Shown here in pieces: positions 1 through 5,762 of a stretch of 10,179 nucleotides of DNA. The first letter of the stretch is position 1. Each line of letters begins with the position of its first letter. The stretch covers positions 24,539-34,717 of the forward strand of contig DAAV01000121.1 in the NCBI GenBank assembly GCA_001701295.1, read 5' to 3'. The translations under genes were made by a program, and so were the position numbers. A model generated the notes under the pieces. That model was not told the DNA's origin. It did not search any database and was given only the letters and a program-made list of their open reading frames with translations. This DNA is from Bacteroidales bacterium H10. Its GTDB lineage: Bacteria > Bacteroidota > Bacteroidia > Bacteroidales > Muribaculaceae.

Positions 1-10
1 GAATCTTGTA

Positions 11-120
11 ACATAAAACTTGCTCTTTTTTGTCGTTTCGGTCCTGTCGTTCAGTCGCATAGCCCGCTATGCTCCTTCGCTCCAGAACCGAACCGCCTAA
101 AAAATAACGGCGTTTTATGT
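11..120. repeat. Long imperfect palindrome (intergenic hairpin element)
   Basis: The two halves of this segment are imperfect reverse complements around a centre near base 65. Visible paired blocks are 11-19 with 112-120 (ACATAAAAC/GTTTTATGT, perfect), 26-31 with 99-104 (T6/A6), 37-46 with 83-92 (one mismatch) and 57-62 with 67-72 (GCATAG/CTATGC, loop CCCG). The structure is far longer than a usual terminator. It could be a REP- or MITE-like intergenic repeat, or the 3' end of a transcript entering from the left. No open frame of note lies in it. The pairing is seen directly; the nature of the element is unknown. Confidence 0.6.
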
Positions 121-215
121 ATACATTAATTTTCAATAGCTACTTATTTTGAAACATACTATAAAATCCTGCTCCCCCCATTATATCTCTTGTCCCCAAA
201 TTAATCATCTTTTTC

Positions 216-246
216 TTGTTTATTTATGCGATTCTTTCTAATTTTA
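216..246 (+). promoter_or_regulatory. Probable promoter of murF-alr
   Basis: TTG at 216-218 is followed after 20 bases by TAATTTTA (239-246), which matches the Bacteroidetes -7 element TAnnTTTG at all but the last base. Transcription would begin around 252, leaving about 30 bases of leader before the ATG at 283. The surrounding DNA is strongly AT-rich. A weaker alternative is the TTATTTTG around 146-153, which is one base short of the consensus spacing. Confidence 0.35.
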
Positions 247-282
247 ATTTCAATTTTCAACCAGAACACACAGGTTACAAAA

Positions 283-2769
283 ATGAAGCCATCTATAGGA
301 GAAATCGCAGGTATTTTAGGCGCTGATCTTTCTGCGGGAGATACACGCATTTCGGACAATGCCGTAATCAGGCATCTTCTGACGGACTCCCGCTCTCTGG
401 AGACTCCCGATGACACTCTTTTCTTTGCAATCCCCACAAAGGGAAACGACGGTCACAGGTTTATCCCGGATCTATACGCACGGGGAGTCCGCAGTTTCGT
501 GGTCAACAGCATCCCGTCTCAGTTGAAAGATGCGGCCGACGCAAATTTTCTAATCGTTTCCGACACTATAACGGCTCTTCAGAAAACAGCTGCCCGGCGC
601 CCCGATTTTTCGGGCCATCTCCTCGCCATAACGGGCAGTCGCGGAAAAACCACTCTCAAGGAATGGATTTTCCAGCTTATGGAACCGCTGTCAGACATCA
701 CCCGTTCTCCCCGCAGCTATAATTCCCAGATCGGTGTTCCCCTCTCGATGTGGGAACTTGATCCGACCACCGCTCTCGGCATAATCGAGGCAGGCATATC
801 GCGTCCGGGAGAGATGCGGTCGCTTGCCACATGCATACGTCCCGACACTGTCATCATCACCAATATAGGTGATGCACATTCCGAAGGATTCGTTTCCAAT
901 GCCGAAAAGGCCGCCGAGAAAGCTATACTCGCCTCGACCGACGCCACCCGCACAGTAATATTCCGGAGTGATTATGAACTTATACGCGCTGCCGTGAAAG
1001 CAGCGGCACCGGGAGCCGAGACTCTTACATGGTCGACAGTCGATCCCGCAGCCGACATATATATCCGGACAGAGAACCAAAGCGACGGCATCTGCCTTAC
1101 ATATACATATGACGGCCGTACCGACAGCCTGACAGCGCCTCTCGACAATGAGACCGATATCGAAAACGCTGCAAACGCGCTTGCCTTCATGCTCTACAGA
1201 TCTGTTCCGCGCGAAACGATAGCTGAGAGATTCAGACATCTGCACAAGATCGGAACTCGCCTTAACGTGTCGGAAGGCGTGAACGGATGCAGTGTAATCC
1301 ACGATTCCTACACTTCCGACTTCTCATCTCTCCGGCCCGCCCTTGACTTCATGCGCCGCCGGAAAATACCTAACCAGACCGCCACATTGATCCTCAGCGA
1401 CATTCATCATGAATCGGCCGATACCGACACTCTTTATCGCAACATCGCCGATCTGACGCTGCGCGCGGGCATAGACCGTCTGATCGGGGTGGGACCAGCG
1501 ATTTCAGCGCACAAGGCTCTATTTGCCGCGAACTCTGAATTCTATCCTGACACCACGGCATTGCTCGGCTCTCTCTCCACTTCCGACTTTGCCGACGAAG
1601 CGATATTGCTCAAAGGTTCCCCGGAATTTAATTTCGACAGAATCGCCGAACTTCTTGAAACCCGCAAGCATGAGACAGTGCTTGAGGTCAATCTCGACTC
1701 GATCGTCGACAACTACAATTATTTCAGGCGCCAGCTGGCTCCGGGCACTGGAGTCGTATGCATGGTCAAGGCATCGGGCTACGGTGCCGGAAGCTACGAG
1801 ATCGCGAAGACTCTTCAGGACTGCGGTGCGGCATATCTGGCAGTAGCCGTGCTCGACGAAGGCATAGAACTACGTCAGAGAGGCATAACAATGCCGATAA
1901 TGGTCATGAATCCGAAAGTGGTAAACTACAAGTCGATGTTCGCATATCGGCTCGAACCGGAAATTTACTCCTTTGAAATGCTCCGCGATGTCATCAAAGA
2001 AGCTCGAAAAAACGGCATAACCGGCTATCCTGTACATATAAAACTGGACACCGGCATGCACCGCATGGGCTTTATAGAGAAGGAACTGCCGGAACTGATG
2101 GAAATTCTGGAATCATCGAAGGAAGTGACAGCCAGATCCACTTTCTCTCATCTTGCCACTTCCGACTGTCCGGACATGAACGACTACACGGAATTGCAGC
2201 TGAAACGCTTTGCAGAATATACCGACTACATGTTGTCGCGCTCTTCACATCCAATACTGCGTCACGTACTCAATACGGCCGGCATACTCCGCTATCCGGA
2301 ACATCATAACGACATGGCTCGTCTTGGCATCGGCCTCTACGGAGCAAACACTCTTCCGCCAGAAATGGAGAAGCCCTTGTCGGTGGTCTCGACCTTGCGG
2401 ACCGTGATCATAGCCATCCGCGAATGGGAGGAAGGAGAGACAATCGGTTACAGCCGACGCGGAGTGCTCTCGCGCAGATCGCGGATAGCCACGATACCTA
2501 TCGGATATGCCGACGGCATGAACCGGCATTTCGGCAACGGAGCCATATCGGTGATCGTAAACGGCAAGGAGGCACCCACCGTAGGCAACATATGTATGGA
2601 CGCATGTATGATCGATGTCACAGGCATTGACTGTAAAGTCGGAGATTCGGTCGAGATCTTCGGAGCTCAAGCGCCCTTGCAGCGTCTCGCCGATGTCCTC
2701 GGCACCATCCCCTACGAAGTCCTAACCTCCGTCTCCCCACGCGTCAAACGCGTCTACTACCGCGAATAA
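283..2769 (+). CDS. murF-alr: Bifunctional UDP-MurNAc-tripeptide:D-Ala-D-Ala ligase / alanine racemase (MurF-Alr fusion)
   Basis: This 828-residue cytoplasmic enzyme joins two steps of peptidoglycan precursor synthesis. Its N-terminal half is a MurF ligase that uses ATP to add D-Ala-D-Ala to the UDP-MurNAc-tripeptide. Its C-terminal half is a PLP-dependent alanine racemase that makes D-alanine. The MurF part shows the ATP loop GSRGKTT (residues 118-124) and the C-domain motif HDSYTSD (340-346). The racemase begins near residue 464. It has the PLP lysine in MVKASGYGAG (K496), the catalytic tyrosine in TIGYSRRG (Y723), and the conserved GNICMD segment. The usual YGHG is YGAG, as I recall for the fused Bacteroidetes enzymes. 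I chose the ATG at 283 because homologues begin near MKPSIGEIA. The upstream in-frame ATG at 226 would add 19 hydrophobic residues and would lie ahead of the predicted transcription start. Both active sites look intact, and the length suits this fusion. Confidence 0.95.
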   Translation: MKPSIGEIAGILGADLSAGDTRISDNAVIRHLLTDSRSLETPDDTLFFAIPTKGNDGHRFIPDLYARGVRSFVVNSIPSQLKDAADANFLIVSDTITALQKTAARRPDFSGHLLAITGSRGKTTLKEWIFQLMEPLSDITRSPRSYNSQIGVPLSMWELDPTTALGIIEAGISRPGEMRSLATCIRPDTVIITNIGDAHSEGFVSNAEKAAEKAILASTDATRTVIFRSDYELIRAAVKAAAPGAETLTWSTVDPAADIYIRTENQSDGICLTYTYDGRTDSLTAPLDNETDIENAANALAFMLYRSVPRETIAERFRHLHKIGTRLNVSEGVNGCSVIHDSYTSDFSSLRPALDFMRRRKIPNQTATLILSDIHHESADTDTLYRNIADLTLRAGIDRLIGVGPAISAHKALFAANSEFYPDTTALLGSLSTSDFADEAILLKGSPEFNFDRIAELLETRKHETVLEVNLDSIVDNYNYFRRQLAPGTGVVCMVKASGYGAGSYEIAKTLQDCGAAYLAVAVLDEGIELRQRGITMPIMVMNPKVVNYKSMFAYRLEPEIYSFEMLRDVIKEARKNGITGYPVHIKLDTGMHRMGFIEKELPELMEILESSKEVTARSTFSHLATSDCPDMNDYTELQLKRFAEYTDYMLSRSSHPILRHVLNTAGILRYPEHHNDMARLGIGLYGANTLPPEMEKPLSVVSTLRTVIIAIREWEEGETIGYSRRGVLSRRSRIATIPIGYADGMNRHFGNGAISVIVNGKEAPTVGNICMDACMIDVTGIDCKVGDSVEIFGAQAPLQRLADVLGTIPYEVLTSVSPRVKRVYYRE

Positions 2770-2786
2770 GATATCGAAAAATAAAT

Positions 2787-2817
2787 TTTGTCAAACCATT
2801 CATTTTCACTAAATTTG
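2787..2817 (+). promoter_or_regulatory. Promoter of the four-helix-bundle gene
   Basis: TTTG at 2787-2790, a 19-base spacer and TAAATTTG at 2810-2817 form a full match to the Bacteroidetes promoter consensus TTTG-N19/21-TAnnTTTG. The expected start of transcription is about 2823-2825. That is exactly the first base of the stem and tandem repeat that follow, so the leader RNA would begin with that structure. The gene therefore probably has its own transcript, separate from murF-alr. Confidence 0.65.
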
Positions 2818-2822
2818 CATAA

Positions 2823-2892
2823 TCATTAGTCTTATTGGACTAATTAGACTAATAAGACCAATAAGTCCTATCAGCCCAATCAGACTAATGAG
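2823..2892 (+). repeat. Imperfect 9-base tandem repeat enclosed by a 10-bp inverted repeat
   Basis: Seven consecutive 9-base units run from 2825 to 2887: ATTAGTCTT, ATTGGACTA, ATTAGACTA, ATAAGACCA, ATAAGTCCT, ATCAGCCCA, ATCAGACTA. A partial eighth, ATGAG, follows. The ends also pair: TCATTAGTCT (2823-2832) is the exact reverse complement of AGACTAATGA (2882-2891). An inner pairing of CTTATTGG (2831-2838) with CCAATAAG (2858-2865) is also possible. The block begins at the predicted transcription start, so it would form the structured 5' leader of the next gene. Units are only partly conserved, so this is an old or diverging array. There are no spacers, so it is not a CRISPR array. Confidence 0.8.
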
Positions 2893-2945
2893 TTATCTCC
2901 CCCACATTATCGACGCTTTAATTACCAAAATTCAAAACAATCCTG

Positions 2946-3494
2946 ATGTCTGACGATTTCCTCCCTTTAAGAGGCAACTACCGCAATCTGATAGCCTTCC
3001 GGAAAGCGGAATGCATATATGACATCACTTATTTCTTCGCACATAAATATCTTGGCAAGGGAGACCGTACCATTGACCAGATGATACAGGCTGCCCGTAG
3101 CGGTCGACAGAATATAGCCGAAGGATGTTCGGCTTCCACTACCTCTAAGGAAACGGAAATTAAATTACTCAACGTAGCGAAGGCAAGTCTTCAGGAATTG
3201 CTTTTGGATTTCGAAGATTATCTTCGTGTCAGAAATCTTGAACTTTGGGATGTAAATTCTCCCAAAGCAATTCAGACAAGAAATGTCTGTTCAAACCACA
3301 ATGACTCGGCATTCTATAGAGATGCGATCGCTATTCGAAGCGACGAGACCATCTGCAACATAGCGATAACTCTCATACACCAGACAGACGTATTTCTGCG
3401 AAAATTAATAGAACGTGCCAAAAAGGACTTTCTTGAAAACGGAGGTATCAAAGAACAAATGTATCAGGCACGCATCAACTATCGCAATAAATAA
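2946..3494 (+). CDS. Four-helix-bundle protein of the 23S rRNA intervening-sequence type, with C-terminal suffix region
   Basis: This 182-residue soluble protein belongs to the family first found inside intervening sequences of spirochaete 23S rRNA genes. In Bacteroidetes such genes usually stand alone, and their function is not established. Recognition rests on the N-terminal segment NYRNLIAFRKAECIYDITY (residues 11-29), the GDRTIDQM stretch, and the signature QAARSGRQNIAEG (48-60). A further helical, Lys/Glu-rich region runs to the C terminus. That makes it longer than the plain family of about 120 residues and fits the form with a four-helix suffix domain. No signal peptide or membrane segment is visible. 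Its DNA looks AT-richer than its neighbours, and it has its own promoter and a structured leader, so it may be a recently moved cassette. Related bundles serve as accessory proteins of diversity-generating retroelements, but no reverse transcriptase or variable repeat is present here. Confidence 0.85.
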   Translation: MSDDFLPLRGNYRNLIAFRKAECIYDITYFFAHKYLGKGDRTIDQMIQAARSGRQNIAEGCSASTTSKETEIKLLNVAKASLQELLLDFEDYLRVRNLELWDVNSPKAIQTRNVCSNHNDSAFYRDAIAIRSDETICNIAITLIHQTDVFLRKLIERAKKDFLENGGIKEQMYQARINYRNK

Positions 3495-3529
3495 CGACTC
3501 TTTGTTCAAAATCAATTTTAAGAGGGTCG
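3495..3529 (+). terminator. Hairpin directly after the four-helix-bundle gene, possible terminator
   Basis: CGACTCTTT (3495-3503) can pair with AGAGGGTCG (3521-3529) as nine continuous pairs, two of them G-U. A small AAAA/TTTT inner stem (3508-3511 with 3516-3519) sits in the loop. It starts at the base after the TAA stop codon. No uridine tract follows (TGTTTCAAAAT), so this is a weak match to an intrinsic terminator and may only stabilise the 3' end. Confidence 0.3.
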
Positions 3530-3656
3530 TGTTTCAAAATAAAAGCTACCCATATTGATCCATACATTTAAATCGATAAATTCTTACTTATTCTTTCAGA
3601 GGGAGGCGGCATAGGCGGAGGGTACAGCACGGAGACATTTTCATTATTTTTGGGTA

Positions 3657-3687
3657 TTGACGCGGCTTCGGTCGGGTTGTAATTTTG
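3657..3687 (+). promoter_or_regulatory. Promoter of the haem-uptake-like operon
   Basis: TTG at 3657-3659 (within TATTGAC), a 20-base spacer and TAATTTTG at 3680-3687 match the Bacteroidetes promoter consensus, with a complete TAnnTTTG element. Transcription should start near 3693, giving a leader of about 48 bases before the ATG at 3741. No other good promoter is seen between 3741 and the right edge, and the gene gaps are short, so the four downstream genes are probably one transcript. Iron control would be expected for this type of operon, but I could not recognise a Fur site with confidence. Confidence 0.6.
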
Positions 3688-3740
3688 CATCGGAAATTCA
3701 GAATAATCTTAACCCGATATCTATTTACAACTCGAAACAA

Positions 3741-5258
3741 ATGAAGAAAGGTAAAAAATGGCAAGTCTTCCATCGGTGGGCAGGTCTGTTGCTCTCGGTT
3801 ATCTTCTTGCTTTTCTGCATCTCGGGTATAATCCTCAATCATCGCGAGACTGTGGCCGACTGCAATGTAAGCCGCTCACTTCTTCCCTCCGGTTATAGAA
3901 TCCGCAATTTCAACAACGGTGCCGTCAAAGGCTCTTTCAGAATAAACGAAGATTCATTACTGGCTTTCGGCAATACCGGAATATGGCTAACCGACAGAAA
4001 TTTTTCAGATCTGAAAGATTTCAACGCGGGCCTTCCTGCCGGGATGGACCGCCGCAATATACGCAATATCGTCCGCACTTCCGACGGCAAGATATGGGCC
4101 GCATCGCAATTCTGCCTCTACAGATTAGACGGTACCGAATGGACGGAAACCGCTCTTCCGGGAAACGACAGCCGTATCGCCGACCTCACAGTCACTCCTG
4201 ATTCCTGCGGACTGGCGGTGCTTTCGAGAAGCGCGGTCTTCATAATTCCCGACACGCGGAGGCCGGCAGAAATCACATACAGGGAACTTCCCGCACCCGA
4301 AGGTCACAGACCGGAAGTATCGATGTTCAAGACTGTATGGATGCTTCACAGCGGAGAACTCTTCGGCACTCCCGGAAAGATAATCGTCGACATCATCGCT
4401 GTCGTGATAGGCATACTGTGCATCACCGGAATCATAATATTCATCCTCCCCTATTCCATCAGACGCGCCGCCTCACGCTCTCTTACGTCAAGAATAAAAA
4501 GACTTGGAGGCTCTCTGAAATGGAATGTCCGCTGGCATGACAGGATAGGATACTGGCTGATTCCGTTCACGCTGCTTATAGCCGTAACCGGAATGTGTCT
4601 GCGACCGCCGCTGATGATTCCTCTCGCGCTGACAAAAACCTCACCGCTTCCGGGGAGCACTCTCGACAATGCAAACATATGGCATGACAAACTGCGCGCC
4701 ATACGCTACGACCGCACCGCTGACTGCTGGCTTATATCGACTTCCGACGGATTCGTCACAATTGACCGCGACTTCAAAGGCAGACCGGATAAAATAAAAT
4801 CCGCTACGGCGCCTCCGGTAAGCCCGATGGGCATAAATGTAATGAAACAACAGCCCGACGGCAGCTGGCTGACAGGATCTTTCAGCGGCATGTTCATATG
4901 GAATCGAGAGAACGGATCTGTACGTGACTATTTCACAGGAAAGCCATATGAACAGAAGAAAGGGCGCCCCACCAGCGACCATATGATAGCCGGATATTCC
5001 GACGACACGGCACCCTCTCTCCAGCCTGTAATATTCGACTACGTATCGGGAGCGGACCGTCCTCTGCACGATAATGACATTCTCTATTCGCAGCCGATGT
5101 CTCTCTGGAACACCGCTCTTGAGCTGCACGTCGGACGATGTTACTCTCCTCTCCTCGGACCGTTCTCCGAACTGTTCGTCTTCCTCTCCGGACTGTTCCT
5201 TACTCTGGTCATCGTATCAGGCTACATAGTGCACCGACGGATAAAAAGAAAAAATTAA
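3741..5258 (+). CDS. PepSY-type four-helix inner-membrane protein, candidate haem-binding electron carrier
   Basis: This 505-residue inner-membrane protein resembles the PepSY-associated TM family, which includes reductases that act on imported iron compounds (FoxB-like proteins). The N terminus KKWQVFHRWAGLLL, followed by SGIILNHR, is typical. Four membrane segments are visible near residues 14-32, 214-238, 271-288 and 476-497, separated by large loops expected in the periplasm. Each half of the protein repeats one plan: a histidine before a helix (H11 in FHRW, H266 in WHDRIGYW), a loop with a TSDG motif (113-116, 334-337), then an LHxG histidine (H203, H463) just before the next helix. These four histidines could hold haem, which is inference. 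I chose the ATG at 3741 because the in-frame TTG at 3657 lies in the promoter. It is the first gene of the operon, with 22 bases to the lipoprotein gene. Electron supply to the CobN-like protein is possible but unproven. Confidence 0.8.
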   Translation: MKKGKKWQVFHRWAGLLLSVIFLLFCISGIILNHRETVADCNVSRSLLPSGYRIRNFNNGAVKGSFRINEDSLLAFGNTGIWLTDRNFSDLKDFNAGLPAGMDRRNIRNIVRTSDGKIWAASQFCLYRLDGTEWTETALPGNDSRIADLTVTPDSCGLAVLSRSAVFIIPDTRRPAEITYRELPAPEGHRPEVSMFKTVWMLHSGELFGTPGKIIVDIIAVVIGILCITGIIIFILPYSIRRAASRSLTSRIKRLGGSLKWNVRWHDRIGYWLIPFTLLIAVTGMCLRPPLMIPLALTKTSPLPGSTLDNANIWHDKLRAIRYDRTADCWLISTSDGFVTIDRDFKGRPDKIKSATAPPVSPMGINVMKQQPDGSWLTGSFSGMFIWNRENGSVRDYFTGKPYEQKKGRPTSDHMIAGYSDDTAPSLQPVIFDYVSGADRPLHDNDILYSQPMSLWNTALELHVGRCYSPLLGPFSELFVFLSGLFLTLVIVSGYIVHRRIKRKN

Positions 5259-5280
5259 TTAACCCAAAAACATATAAAAG

Positions 5281-5757
5281 ATGAAAGCTACAAAATTATT
5301 ATCTGCCATAATGATCATGGCATTCGGCCTTTTCGCCCTCACATCATGCGGTTCTGACGACAAAGACGAGCCCCAGACTCCTGCCGCACGCAGCATCGCC
5401 GGAACCTACAACGGCGACATGACCTGCTCCGTGATGGGAAGCGAAGACCTTTTTGAAGACATGACTTTCACCGTGACAGCAGTTGACGACTCAAAAGTCG
5501 ACATCACGATATCCTCTTTCGGAAATCCTCCGATGCAGGTTCCCGAGATCACAATCAAGAATGTGGCGGTAAGCGGAAGCGACGGGAACTACACTATCGC
5601 CACTACCAATTTTGAAGGTGATCTGGCAAACGGCAAGAAATATTCGGGTGTGATCCAGGGCAACTATGCATCTGACCAACTCAATCTCCAGTTCAACCTG
5701 CAGTACGGCGCTATGCCCATGCCGATGATCTGCAATTTCAGCGCACCTAAAAACTGA
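5281..5757 (+). CDS. Calycin-like surface lipoprotein, candidate haem-binding protein in the HmuY position
   Basis: This 158-residue lipoprotein has a lysine-containing signal peptide with lipobox LTSC (lipid cysteine C23). It is followed by GSDDKDE, which resembles the Bacteroidetes lipoprotein export signal, so it should face outward on the outer membrane. The rest, from SIAGTYNGDM (residue 38), is a beta-rich domain of the calycin-like type seen in Bacteroides lipoproteins. The order GTY-G, a VPEITIKNV strand and a final strand with MPMPMICNF support this. The mature part has two cysteines besides C23 (C49 and C151), which might form a disulphide. There is no histidine anywhere in the protein, while methionines are frequent (for example M145, M147 and M149). 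The gene sits 22 bases after the PepSY gene and 5 bases before the receptor, the slot held by hmuY in Porphyromonas. Haem binding is inferred from position only; it could instead bind another ligand or assist the receptor. Confidence 0.8.
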   Translation: MKATKLLSAIMIMAFGLFALTSCGSDDKDEPQTPAARSIAGTYNGDMTCSVMGSEDLFEDMTFTVTAVDDSKVDITISSFGNPPMQVPEITIKNVAVSGSDGNYTIATTNFEGDLANGKKYSGVIQGNYASDQLNLQFNLQYGAMPMPMICNFSAPKN

Positions 5758-5762
5758 CAGCC

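Noticed and set aside
226..282. ATG at 226 as an upstream start for the MurF-Alr gene
   Set aside because: It would add a hydrophobic stretch not expected on this cytoplasmic enzyme, and it lies within the predicted promoter. The ATG at 283 fits the usual N terminus.
691..1302. Antisense open frame of about 200 codons inside the MurF part
   Set aside because: It lies opposite a well-recognised gene, shows no family resemblance, and is explained by the codon bias of the sense strand.
2739..2753. ACGCGT-CAA-ACGCGT as a terminator at the end of murF-alr
   Set aside because: It lies inside the coding sequence with a three-base loop and no T tract after it.
2823..2892. CRISPR array
   Set aside because: The units are 9 bases, contiguous and imperfect, with no spacers and no cas genes nearby.
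2946..3494. Accessory protein of a diversity-generating retroelement
   Set aside because: No reverse transcriptase, template repeat or variable repeat is seen nearby; the match is to the free-standing rRNA-intervening-sequence type.
3657..3740. TTG at 3657 as the start of the PepSY gene
   Set aside because: The TTG is the upstream promoter element. The 28 extra residues do not resemble a PepSY N terminus, while the ATG at 3741 begins with a normal basic and hydrophobic leader.
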